Positions 49,754-58,039 of a stretch of 64,000 nt of DNA are shown here, piece after piece. Numbering within the stretch: the stretch's first letter is position 1; each line of letters begins with the position of its first letter. The notes under the pieces were generated by a model that saw nothing but the letters and a program-made list of their open reading frames with translations, had not been told where the DNA came from and did no database searches. Position numbers and translations under genes: made by a program. This DNA comes from Hydrogenophaga sp. (GTDB lineage Bacteria > Pseudomonadota > Gammaproteobacteria > Burkholderiales > Burkholderiaceae_C), in contig JAABQK010000002.1 in the NCBI GenBank assembly GCA_011391495.1, positions 186,001 through 250,000 of the forward strand, written 5' to 3'.

Positions 49754-50583
49754 AGAGTGGCCAGCATCATGGCCAGCGGCAATACGGGCAGCAGCGCGTC
49801 AACACGGTCCAGCACGCCGCCATGGCCCGGCAGCAAGTGGCTGGAATCCTTCACGTTGGCACTGCGCTTGACCAGCGACTCCACCAGGTCGCCCATGACG
49901 CTCATGGCCGATAGAAACAGCAAGGCCAGCACGGCGAGCACCGGTCCCAGCGCCCACAGACGGGCATACAGGCTGTTGTGATCCCCCCATCCCCTGGCAT
50001 CCGCCCAGAGCCAGCCCGCGGCCAGAAGAAAGACGCCCACCGCTCCACTGATGGCTCCTTCCCAGCTCTTGCCAGGACTCACGGTGGGTGCCAGCTTGCG
50101 GCGCCCGAAGCTCTTGCCCCCCGCGTAGGCGGCAATATCCGCCATCCAGACCAGCATCAGCACCGAAAGCAGGAAACTCAAACCCATCAGGCGCGCCTGC
50201 ACCAGCGCCAGCCAGGCACAGGCGATCAGGCCCATTCCGACCCAGAGACGAGGCGCTGCAGGCCAGGCGGCCCAACCCGGTACGCCGCGCGCGAGCATGC
50301 TGACCGACAGCACCACCCACAGAGCCCCCACCACCAGCCAAAGCAGCCGCCACGACTGGGTCAGGCCACCCGAGAACCAGAACACGGCCAGCGCGCTACC
50401 CAGCGCGACGCCCAGTATGAGCGAGCGCTGGGCGCTGCATCCATTCAGACGGGCCCACTCCCAGCCCCCCGCCACAATCAGCAACAGGGTCAGCGCGCCA
50501 AAGGGTTCGATGGAGGGGTAAAACAGTGCCGGCAACAGCACGGCCAGTAACAACAAGGCCGTGATGATCCGTTGCTTAAGCAT
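49750..50583 (-). CDS. cdsA: Phosphatidate cytidylyltransferase
   Basis: A 277-residue membrane enzyme that makes CDP-diacylglycerol, the precursor of phospholipids. About eight hydrophobic helices are visible. The C-terminal signature is SLVKRSANVKDSSHLLPGHG followed by GVLDRVD. The start is ATG at 50583 (MLKQRIITALLLL), overlapping the uppS 3' end by eight bases. Confidence 0.95.
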   Translation of the reverse strand: MLKQRIITALLLLAVLLPALFYPSIEPFGALTLLLIVAGGWEWARLNGCSAQRSLILGVALGSALAVFWFSGGLTQSWRLLWLVVGALWVVLSVSMLARGVPGWAAWPAAPRLWVGMGLIACAWLALVQARLMGLSFLLSVLMLVWMADIAAYAGGKSFGRRKLAPTVSPGKSWEGAISGAVGVFLLAAGWLWADARGWGDHNSLYARLWALGPVLAVLALLFLSAMSVMGDLVESLVKRSANVKDSSHLLPGHGGVLDRVDALLPVLPLAMMLATL

Positions 50584-51337
50584 ATTGCGGCCCGGCAGGC
50601 GCGACCGGCTTGGGGAGTTGGCCCGAGGTCTGCCCGAACCGCCGCTCCCGGCCAGCGTACGCGTCCAGCGCACGGCCCAGTTCGGCCGCGTCGAAGTCAG
50701 GCCACAGGCAGGGCGAAAAATACAGTTCCGTGTAGGCCGACTGCCAGAGCAGAAAATTGCTGATGCGCATCTCGCCGCCGGTGCGGATCAGCAGGTCGGG
50801 ATCTCCAACGTGGGCCAATGCTGTCGCTTCCGACAAGTTTTGTTCGGTGATCTCTCGACCCTCTGCCACCAGGCGACGAGCCGCCTGCGTGATATCCCAG
50901 CGCCCGCCATAGTTGAAACAGACATTCAGCACCAGTCGCCGGTTGTGCGCGGTCTGGGCCTGCGCCGCCTCGAAACCCCGCACTACCCGGGGGGACAAAC
51001 CGCTGCGATCGCCCGGAAAGTGCAGTTGCACCCCGTGTCTCGACAGGTTCGGCACCTCGCGTGAGAGCGCCATCACCAGCAACTCCATCAAACCTGAAAC
51101 CTCCTCCACGGGACGGCTCCAGTTTTCGGAAGAGAACGCAAACACCGTCAAGACTGCGACGCCCTGGTCCATGCAAGCCTTCACGGTTCGCCGCAAGGCG
51201 TCCACCCCGTGCTTGTGTCCGGCCACCCGAGGCAAGTGCCGCTTCTCGGCCCAGCGACCATTGCCATCCATCACGATGGCCACATGGCCAGGCACGCCCG
51301 GAAGAGACGAAGCCTGCGGTGGCGTCTGCTTCTTCAT
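50576..51337 (-). CDS. uppS: Undecaprenyl diphosphate synthase
   Basis: A 253-residue cis-prenyltransferase that makes the C55 lipid carrier for cell wall and LPS synthesis. Conserved regions are VAIVMDGNGRWA, GHKHGVDALR, LTVFAFSSENWSRP, and DLLIRTGGEMRISNFLLWQ. The start is ATG at 51337 (MKKQTPP); the in-frame TTG at 51370 is less likely. It lies between frr and cdsA. Confidence 0.97.
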   Translation of the reverse strand: MKKQTPPQASSLPGVPGHVAIVMDGNGRWAEKRHLPRVAGHKHGVDALRRTVKACMDQGVAVLTVFAFSSENWSRPVEEVSGLMELLVMALSREVPNLSRHGVQLHFPGDRSGLSPRVVRGFEAAQAQTAHNRRLVLNVCFNYGGRWDITQAARRLVAEGREITEQNLSEATALAHVGDPDLLIRTGGEMRISNFLLWQSAYTELYFSPCLWPDFDAAELGRALDAYAGRERRFGQTSGQLPKPVAPAGPQYA

Positions 51338-51388
51338 GGTTTCTGCATAGGGTGGCGGACGAAGGGGCAAAGACTGTGACAGTCGTCC

Positions 51389-51949
51389 TCAGACGGCCAT
51401 GATGTCCTGCTCCTTGGAAGCCACCAAACGGTCCACTTCCGAGATCATGCGGTCGGTCAGCTTCTGAATGTCTTCCTGCGAACGGCGATCGTCGTCCTCA
51501 GAGGCCAGTTTGTCCTTCACCAGTTTCTTCACCGATTCGTTGGCGTCCCGGCGCAGATTGCGTATCGCGATCTTGGCGGCTTCGCCCTCTCCACGCACCA
51601 CCTTCGTCAACTCCTTACGACGCTCCTCGGTCATGGGAGGCATCGGCACGCGGATCAGATCCCCCTGGCTGGATGGATTCAGACCCAGGTCAGATTCGCG
51701 GATCGCCTTCTCGATCTTGGCGCCCATGCCCTTTTCCCATGGCGCCACGCCAATCGTGCGGGCATCCAGCAAGGTGAGGTTCGCGACCTGGGACAGCGGC
51801 AGCATGGATCCGTAATAGTCCACATGGACCGTATCCAGCAATTGCGGGTTGGGGCGACCCGTACGAACCTTGGACAGACTACCCTTCAGCGACTCCAGCG
51901 ACTGCTGCATCTTGTGCTCAGCGGTCTGTCGTATCTCGGTGGTGCTCAT
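51389..51949 (-). CDS. frr: Ribosome recycling factor
   Basis: A 186-residue RRF that splits post-termination ribosomes with EF-G. It is a three-helix bundle with landmarks [31 protein letters not shown] and the C-terminal [14 protein letters not shown]. It lies 42 bases downstream of pyrH. Confidence 0.97.
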   Translation of the reverse strand: MSTTEIRQTAEHKMQQSLESLKGSLSKVRTGRPNPQLLDTVHVDYYGSMLPLSQVANLTLLDARTIGVAPWEKGMGAKIEKAIRESDLGLNPSSQGDLIRVPMPPMTEERRKELTKVVRGEGEAAKIAIRNLRRDANESVKKLVKDKLASEDDDRRSQEDIQKLTDRMISEVDRLVASKEQDIMAV

Positions 51950-51991
51950 GAAAACTCCTCTGTACGTTTTGTAAGTGCAACCCCTCGGGCG

Positions 51992-52702
51992 TCAGACGTG
52001 GACCAGCGTCCCCTCGTCCCCGCCCAGTACCACGTTGCGCAGAGCACCTGGCTTGAAGATGGAAAACACCTTCACCGGCAGCTTCTGGTCTCTGCACAAC
52101 GCAAAAGCGGTGGCGTCCATCACCTGCAGATTCTTGCCCATGGCCTCGTCGAAGGTCAGGGACGAGTAGCGCGTGGCACTGGCGTCCTTGTTGGGATCGG
52201 CAGAGTAGACACCATCCACTTTCGTGGCCTTCAGCACGATCTCGGCGCCGATCTCGGCACCACGCAGCGCCGCCGCCGTATCGGTGGTGAAGAACGGATT
52301 GCCGGTTCCTGCTGCGAAGACGACCACCTTCCCCTCTTCCAGATATTGAAGCGCCTTGGGACGCACATATGGCTCCACCACCTGCTCAATGGCGATGGCA
52401 GACATGACACGAGCGACGAGGCCCGCCTTTTCCATCGTGTCGGCCAGCGCCAGCGCATTCATCACCGTGGCTAGCATGCCCATGTAGTCGGCAGTGGCGC
52501 GATCCATGCCCACAGAACCTCCCGCAACACCCCGGAAGATGTTCCCCCCGCCAATGACAATCGCCACCTGCACGCCGAGGCGCGTGACTTCCGCGATTTC
52601 CTCCACCATGCGCACGATGGTGGCCCGGTTGATACCGAATGCGTCGTCGCCCATCAGGGCTTCACCCGACAGTTTCAGCAGGATCCGTTTGTAGGCTGGC
52701 AT
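51992..52702 (-). CDS. pyrH: UMP kinase
   Basis: A 236-residue hexameric bacterial UMP kinase of the amino acid kinase fold. Motifs [37 protein letters not shown] and [10 protein letters not shown] are present. The start is ATG at 52702 (MPAYKRILL). It is separated from tsf by a 179-base region with two stacked hairpins that may attenuate transcription. Confidence 0.97.
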   Translation of the reverse strand: MPAYKRILLKLSGEALMGDDAFGINRATIVRMVEEIAEVTRLGVQVAIVIGGGNIFRGVAGGSVGMDRATADYMGMLATVMNALALADTMEKAGLVARVMSAIAIEQVVEPYVRPKALQYLEEGKVVVFAAGTGNPFFTTDTAAALRGAEIGAEIVLKATKVDGVYSADPNKDASATRYSSLTFDEAMGKNLQVMDATAFALCRDQKLPVKVFSIFKPGALRNVVLGGDEGTLVHV

Positions 52703-52790
52703 AGGCAACTTTCTGGAAATCAAGGGGGTCAGGAATCGCAACCGGCAAGTGTAGCGAGGTGCAGCGCCGCATCGGAAGCACCTGCCCGGC

Positions 52791-52847
52791 AAGCCGGCAA
52801 AAAACCGGCTTCGCACGAGACAACGGGCCTTGCGGCCCGTTGTCTCG
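52791..52847 (-). terminator. Tandem hairpins between tsf and pyrH
   Basis: A perfect 14-bp stem CGAGACAACGGGCC / GGCCCGTTGTCTCG (52816-52847, loop of 4) is followed on the minus strand by a second stem AAGCCGG / CCGGCTT (52791-52811) whose loop is T-rich. A T tract directly after the first stem is missing, so this is probably partial termination or an RNA processing site. Confidence 0.6.
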
Positions 52848-52881
52848 GTCAACCAGGGAGTCCATCGCTCCCCGTCAGGAC

Positions 52882-53799
52882 TCAGGCGCCCTTGGCTGCG
52901 GCCACCTGGGCGGCCACTTCGGCAGCGAAGTCATCGACCTTTTTCTCGATGCCCTCGCCCACCACGAAGAGCGTGAACCCCTTGACGGTGGTGCTGGCGG
53001 CCTTGAGCATCTGCTCGACGGTCTGCTTGTCGTTCTTCACGAAAGGCTGGTTGAACAGCGACACTTCCTTGAGGTACTTCTGAACGGCGCCGTCGATGCG
53101 CTTGGCAACGATCTCGGCGCTTTGGGCGGGCTTGCCTGCGGCCACGAGTTCCTTGTTGGCCTCGTCGGCCTTGGCCGTGGCCACCGAGCGCTCCCGCTCA
53201 ATGAACTCGGCGGGCACGTCGTTGCTGGTCAGGGCGACCGGCTTCATGGCGGCCACGTGCATGGCGACATCCTTGGCGGCGGACTCTTCGCCGTCAAACT
53301 CCACCAGCACGCCGATGCGGGTGCCGTGCAGGTAGCTGGCCAGTCTGGAGCCGCCGCTGTATTGCTTGAAGCGACGGAAGCTCATGTTCTCGCCGATCTT
53401 GCCAATCAGGCCCTTGCGCACGTCTTCCAGCGTGGGGCCAAAGCTGTCCTGGCTGTAGGGCAACGCACCCAGGGCGGCCACATCGGCCGGGTTGTGCTTG
53501 GCGACCAGTTCGGCAGCGGCCTGGGCGAGCGCCAGGAAGCTGTCGTTCTTGGTCACGAAGTCGGTTTCGCAGTTGACTTCGATCAGGGCACCGGTGGTGC
53601 CATCGATATAGCTGGCGACCACGCCTTCGGCCGTGACACGGCTGGCGGCTTTGCCAGCCTTGGTGCCCAGCTTGACACGCAGCAACTCTTCGGCCTTGAC
53701 CATGTCGCCATCGGCTTCGGTCAGGGCTTTCTTGCATTCCATCATGGGGGCGTCGGTCTTGGCGCGCAGTTCGGCGACCATGCTTGCGGTAATTGCCAT
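52882..53799 (-). CDS. tsf: Elongation factor Ts
   Basis: A 305-residue EF-Ts, the nucleotide exchange factor of EF-Tu. The N-terminal UBA-like domain ([20 protein letters not shown]) leads to the conserved TDFVTKND core and the coiled-coil insert. It lies downstream of rpsB, separated by an attenuator-like hairpin. Confidence 0.97.
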   Translation of the reverse strand: MAITASMVAELRAKTDAPMMECKKALTEADGDMVKAEELLRVKLGTKAGKAASRVTAEGVVASYIDGTTGALIEVNCETDFVTKNDSFLALAQAAAELVAKHNPADVAALGALPYSQDSFGPTLEDVRKGLIGKIGENMSFRRFKQYSGGSRLASYLHGTRIGVLVEFDGEESAAKDVAMHVAAMKPVALTSNDVPAEFIERERSVATAKADEANKELVAAGKPAQSAEIVAKRIDGAVQKYLKEVSLFNQPFVKNDKQTVEQMLKAASTTVKGFTLFVVGEGIEKKVDDFAAEVAAQVAAAKGA

Positions 53800-53871
53800 C
53801 TTCGGTTCTCCGTTGGCCGCACCACCCCTGTGGGTGGACGCGGGCTTGTCAAATGATCGGTTTTTCTTGTG

Positions 53872-53894
53872 AAAAAGGGGCTACTGGAGCCCCT
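53872..53894 (-). terminator. Attenuator hairpin between rpsB and tsf
   Basis: On the minus strand AGGGGCT / AGCCCCT (loop CCAGT) is followed by TTTTTC. It is a typical intrinsic terminator inside the operon; partial termination between rpsB and tsf has been described in E. coli, which fits. Confidence 0.75.
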
Positions 53895-53914
53895 CTTTCG
53901 CGCGGAAACGAGGC

Positions 53915-54670
53915 TCAGGCAGCCGCGTCTTCCTTGACTTCCACGAATTCGTCAGTGCTCTCTGGAGCCACCGCCTTGACGACATCGTTCACGGCGTTGT
54001 TGCGACCTTCGAGAATCGCGTCAGCGATACCACGGGCGTACAGCGCCACGGCACGGGCCGAATCGTCGTTGCCGGGAATCACGTAGTCGATGCCCACGGG
54101 CGAGTGGTTGGTGTCGACCACACCCACCAGCGGGATACCCAGCTTCTGGGCTTCCAAAATGGCAATCTTGTGGAAGCCCACATCCACCACGAAGATGGCG
54201 TCGGGCAGCGCAGTCATGTCCTGGATGCCGCCGATGTCCTTTTCCAGCTTCTCCATCTCGCGAGCAAACATCAGCTGCTCCTTCTTGGACATGCTGTCCA
54301 GGCCGGCCTCTTTCTGGGCCTGCATGTCCTTCAGACGCTTGATGGACGTCTTCACGGTTTTGAAGTTGGTCAACATGCCGCCCAGCCAGCGCTGGTCAAC
54401 AAACGGAACGCCGGCACGACGGGCTTCCTGGGCAACGATATCGCGCGACTGGCGCTTGGTCCCGACCATCAGGATGGTGCCGCGGTTCGCGGAGAGTTGC
54501 CGCACGAATTTGGCAGCCTCTTCAAACAGGGGCAACGTCTTTTCGAGGTTGACAATGTGAATTTTGTTGCGGTGACCAAAGATGTACGGAGCCATCTTGG
54601 GGTTCCAGAAGCGGGTCTGGTGACCAAAGTGGACACCGGCTTCCAGCATTTCGCGCATAGAGATAGACAT
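53915..54670 (-). CDS. rpsB: 30S ribosomal protein S2
   Basis: A 251-residue S2. It has the standard start [20 protein letters not shown], then [24 protein letters not shown] and the C-terminal [22 protein letters not shown] at 54670 follows GGAAAGAAACCTC. It is the first gene of the long operon; a long leader precedes it. Confidence 0.98.
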   Translation of the reverse strand: MSISMREMLEAGVHFGHQTRFWNPKMAPYIFGHRNKIHIVNLEKTLPLFEEAAKFVRQLSANRGTILMVGTKRQSRDIVAQEARRAGVPFVDQRWLGGMLTNFKTVKTSIKRLKDMQAQKEAGLDSMSKKEQLMFAREMEKLEKDIGGIQDMTALPDAIFVVDVGFHKIAILEAQKLGIPLVGVVDTNHSPVGIDYVIPGNDDSARAVALYARGIADAILEGRNNAVNDVVKAVAPESTDEFVEVKEDAAA

Positions 54671-55222
54671 GAGGTTTCTTTCCAGAGGTTGAGACTTAAA
54701 TCCAGCCCCGATCACCCGGCAAGAGCAGCGCTTGACGCGCCGGCAGCATACAAAGTGACACCCGGTTGGGCTGGTTTGCGATTTGCCTTGCGTGATGCGG
54801 CAGAGAACGAAATCTCCCTGCCACCCGCAAAGCCTATCAATTATAGCGCCACACGCCAGCTTCTCTGGTTGGCGCTGCCGTGACGCCGGCGGCAGAGCCG
54901 CATCGGGCAGGTCCGAGATGCGGGATGGCCTCAAGCAAGGCTCACCTACTTTCGCCAAGCCCATACGCTTCCCCCCATCATTGCAAGGTCGTGACTGCAT
55001 TTTCAGCAGCGAGGCGCAGCGCGTGATGCCAAGCCGCAAAACTGCATGTGCGAGCTCTCTGTCCCTCACGCGAAAGGTGGTGAAATGGTTTTCCCATCGC
55101 GCGTCGCGAACACGGAGAACGGCCAGACTCCGTCAGACTAATCCGCTGCCTTGACAGTTCCAACCCGGGCGCCGAGGATTCGAAGCACACATTGCACGAC
55201 CCACCCATTCAGGAGAAGAACC
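54671..55222. promoter_or_regulatory. Intergenic region with the rpsB promoter and leader
   Basis: 552 bases between divergent rpsB and the BON-LysM gene. On the minus strand a perfect TATAAT lies at 54845-54840, which would give an rpsB leader of about 160 bases, long enough for S2 autoregulation. No convincing -35 was found. No gene is recognised; short open frames (for example 54978-55208 minus) have no family features. The BON-LysM gene has AGGAGAAG before its ATG. Confidence 0.5.
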
Positions 55223-55726
55223 ATGAGCATCATCAGTTTCATCAAGGAAGCCGGCGAGAAACTGTTCGGCATCGGCAAAGCGCAGGCAGCCCAACCCGCC
55301 GCCGTGGAAGCACCCAGCGCGGAGCAGGTCGCAGGGCTGAACGAGACCGCCGCTCAGGCCATTGCCTCGTACATCACCAGCATGGGGCTGAAGGTCGAGG
55401 CACTCGATGTACGCTTTGACGCCGGCAGTGAAACCGTGACCGTGGGGGGTATCGCACCCGACCAGGCAACGAAGGAGAAGGTGGTGCTCTGTTGCGGCAA
55501 CGTGGCCCATGTCGCCAAGGTCAACGACCTGCTGACCGTGTCGGCACCCGAGCCGGAATCGCAGTGGTACACCGTGGTGAAAGGCGACAACCTATCCAAA
55601 ATCAGCAAGCAGTTCTACGGCACGCCCAACAAATACCCGCAGATTTTTGAAGCAAACAAACCCATGCTGACCCACCCGGACAAGATTTATCCAGGTCAGG
55701 TGCTGCGCATCCCGGCTGAGGGATAA
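55223..55726 (+). CDS. lysM: BON-LysM protein (Kbp/YgaU-like)
   Basis: A 167-residue protein with no signal peptide. It has an N-terminal amphipathic stretch, a BON domain (~40-105; VEALDVRFDAGSETVTVGG) and a C-terminal LysM domain (~114-165; WYTVVKGDNLSKISKQFYG, ANKPMLTHPDKIYPGQVLRI). E. coli Kbp with the same architecture is a cytoplasmic K+-binding protein. AGGAGAAG precedes the ATG at 55223. The stop is two bases before the NAD(P)HX repair gene. Confidence 0.88.
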   Translation: MSIISFIKEAGEKLFGIGKAQAAQPAAVEAPSAEQVAGLNETAAQAIASYITSMGLKVEALDVRFDAGSETVTVGGIAPDQATKEKVVLCCGNVAHVAKVNDLLTVSAPEPESQWYTVVKGDNLSKISKQFYGTPNKYPQIFEANKPMLTHPDKIYPGQVLRIPAEG

Positions 55727-55728
55727 AC

Positions 55729-57339
55729 ATGGCCCTGCGGCGAGTGACAGCCGGTCAGCGCGAAGCGCTCTATGGCGCCGAATCCACCCGCCGCCTAGAA
55801 CAGGCCTCCGCTGCGGCACTGCCTCCACACACCCTGATGGCCCGGGCTGGCCTCTCGGTGGCGCGCTTGGCGCAAGCGCTGCAACCGCATGCGGAATGCA
55901 TCTGGGTGGCCTGCGGACCTGGCAACAACGGCGGTGACGGACTGGTCGCAGCCACTCATCTGCACTGCTGGAATCAGGCACGGGGGAGCAGCACGCAGGT
56001 CGTGGTGACCCATGTCCTCGGGACGCCCCCCGATGGATCCCGCCTGCCATCAGATGCCCGACATGCGTTAGACCAGGCATGTGCAGCAGGCGTGAGATTC
56101 AGCGCCAAACCACCCGCACGATGGGATCTCGCCATCGACGCCTTGCTGGGCATTGGCATGACCCGACCGCCCGAAGGCACGCTGGCAGGCTGGATCGCTC
56201 ACCTGAATCGGTCTGGTGCGACGACCTTGTGTGTGGACGTGCCCAGCGGACTCGACGCCGACACGGGCGCGTGGACTCAGCAACCAGCGCAACCCGAAGA
56301 ACAAGCTGCCCGCGCACCCGCTGGCCCCCGCCACACACTGTCTCTGCTCACCCTCAAGCCTGGGCTCTTCACAGCGGCGGGCCGTGATGCCGCCGGCGAG
56401 GTCTGGATCGATGACCTGGAAACCATGCCTGCCGCTGAGATTCCCGTGACGGGATGGCTTGCCGGGCGCCAGGAACCAGGGTGCTCCACCCCGCCGCGAC
56501 TGCACAGCAGCCACAAAGGCAGCCGCGGCGATGTGGTCGTCATTGGCGGGCAGGATCTCAAGATCGCGGGTTCGGGCATGACCGGTGCTGCCCTGCTTGC
56601 GGCGCGCGCTGCATTGCATGCCGGCGCTGGTCGCGTCTTCGTGGCGCTGCTCGCCGCGACAGATGAGGCCGCACCGGTAAGCTGGGATCCGGGCTGCCCT
56701 GACTTGATGTTCCGTCGCCTGTCCACTCTGCTGGAGGGTGTGCTGTTGGACACATCTGCTGTCGTCTGTGGCTGCGGGGGCGGCACGACCATCGCGTCTG
56801 TTCTGCCGCAGGTGTTGTCCCACGCCCCAAGACTGGTGCTGGACGCCGATGCACTCAACGCCGTGGCACAGGATCAGGGGCTACATGTGCTGATCCAGCA
56901 ACGCCGCGCGCGCGGCTGGATCACGGTTTTGACCCCGCATCCTCTGGAAGCTGCACGCCTGCTGGGCAGTACAACGGCCACCGTCATGGCGGACCGCCTG
57001 CTGGCAGCCCAGACTTTGTCAGAACGCTATGGGGCTGTGTGTGCGCTCAAAGGCTCGGGCACCGTGATCAGTGCGCCTGGACAGGTCCCGTTGATCAATC
57101 CCACCGGCAACCCAAGGCTGGCTGCGGCCGGCACAGGCGACGTGCTGGCCGGCATGATTGGCAGCGCCTTGGCTATGCCAGGGTGCACGAACGGACAATC
57201 GCAAGAGCGGGTGGCACACGCGGTTTTCCTGCATGGCTGGCTGGCCGATCACTGGGAAACGCAGGATGCCTGCGCCCACTCTGCGGCGCCTGCGCTCAGT
57301 GCCAGCCGTCTGGCCGAGCGGGTGCGACCTGTAGCCTGA
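55729..57339 (+). CDS. nnr: Bifunctional NAD(P)HX epimerase / ADP-dependent dehydratase
   Basis: A 536-residue NAD(P)HX repair enzyme, restoring hydrated NAD(P)H. The N-terminal epimerase domain (~1-240) has VACGPGNNGGDGLVAA and CVDVPSGLDADTG. The C-terminal ribokinase-like dehydratase domain (~255-530) has GSRGDVVVIGGQ, LTPHPLEAARLL and AAAGTGDVLAGMIG. It begins two bases after the BON-LysM stop, with GAGGGAT as ribosome-binding site, so the two are coupled. Confidence 0.95.
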   Translation: MALRRVTAGQREALYGAESTRRLEQASAAALPPHTLMARAGLSVARLAQALQPHAECIWVACGPGNNGGDGLVAATHLHCWNQARGSSTQVVVTHVLGTPPDGSRLPSDARHALDQACAAGVRFSAKPPARWDLAIDALLGIGMTRPPEGTLAGWIAHLNRSGATTLCVDVPSGLDADTGAWTQQPAQPEEQAARAPAGPRHTLSLLTLKPGLFTAAGRDAAGEVWIDDLETMPAAEIPVTGWLAGRQEPGCSTPPRLHSSHKGSRGDVVVIGGQDLKIAGSGMTGAALLAARAALHAGAGRVFVALLAATDEAAPVSWDPGCPDLMFRRLSTLLEGVLLDTSAVVCGCGGGTTIASVLPQVLSHAPRLVLDADALNAVAQDQGLHVLIQQRRARGWITVLTPHPLEAARLLGSTTATVMADRLLAAQTLSERYGAVCALKGSGTVISAPGQVPLINPTGNPRLAAAGTGDVLAGMIGSALAMPGCTNGQSQERVAHAVFLHGWLADHWETQDACAHSAAPALSASRLAERVRPVA

Positions 57340-57356
57340 ACCCCGACTGTGGGACG

Positions 57357-57908
57357 TCAGCCCAGCAGCATCAATCCCACCTGCAGCAGGATGATGAGCA
57401 GGAGCACCGAGAGATCGACACCGCCGACCATCGGTACGATCCGGCGGACCGGACGCAGCAGGGGCCCGCAAAGTCGATCGAGGGTCACCAGCAACGGTGC
57501 GTGTGGCTGCACCCACGAAAGAACAGCATAGGCCAGCAAGAGCAACATCAGTCCTTGCAGCATCGTACGCACGATCAACTTGAAGGCCAGCGTCGGAACG
57601 GCCAGAAACATCGCTGCGGACGACACGTCCGAGGGGGACACCACAACCGCCAGCATCAGCCAGATGCCCCCATACGCCAAAGCCAGCAGCAAGGCAGCCA
57701 TCAGGCTTCCCCAGTCGAGGCGACTCTGCACCAGGGCGCGCGGCAGAATGCGCCGCACGGGAGCCACCAGCCAATCGGTCACTGCGATGGCCAGGCGCCC
57801 AGGCTGCGCCGACATGTGAATTCGCTGCTGGTTCATCCAGGCACGCAAGAGTGCTGCTGCCACCAGGAAAAAGAAGAAGGTATCCAGCAGAAAGAAGAGG
57901 ACGCTCAT
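57357..57908 (-). CDS. YggT family membrane protein
   Basis: A 183-residue protein with two YGGT repeats, each a pair of helices (~5-25 plus ~65-95, and ~100-125 plus ~160-183). Typical motifs are TDWLVAPVRRILP and DRLCGPLLRPVRRIVPMVGG. The family is implicated in osmotic tolerance or membrane-linked division/secretion roles, but the function is unsettled. It is convergent with the NAD(P)HX gene. Confidence 0.88.
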   Translation of the reverse strand: MSVLFFLLDTFFFFLVAAALLRAWMNQQRIHMSAQPGRLAIAVTDWLVAPVRRILPRALVQSRLDWGSLMAALLLALAYGGIWLMLAVVVSPSDVSSAAMFLAVPTLAFKLIVRTMLQGLMLLLLAYAVLSWVQPHAPLLVTLDRLCGPLLRPVRRIVPMVGGVDLSVLLLIILLQVGLMLLG

Positions 57909-58039
57909 AGAAACGGACCTGGAAAGATGTGGGGAAAATAGCCGGTGCCTGAGTCCCTATGCCGTACAACTGCACTGCTGGCGAACCCACAGGCGGGGTT
58001 CGCGGTACCCTTGTAAGGCAGGGAAAATTCAGTGTCACA

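Noticed and set aside
52791-52847. The long inverted repeats near pyrH as mobile element ends
   Set aside because: The arms are adjacent with short loops, so they are hairpins rather than terminal repeats, and no transposase lies nearby.
54978-55208. A 76-codon frame upstream of rpsB
   Set aside because: No credible start signal and no family resemblance; lies in a promoter region.
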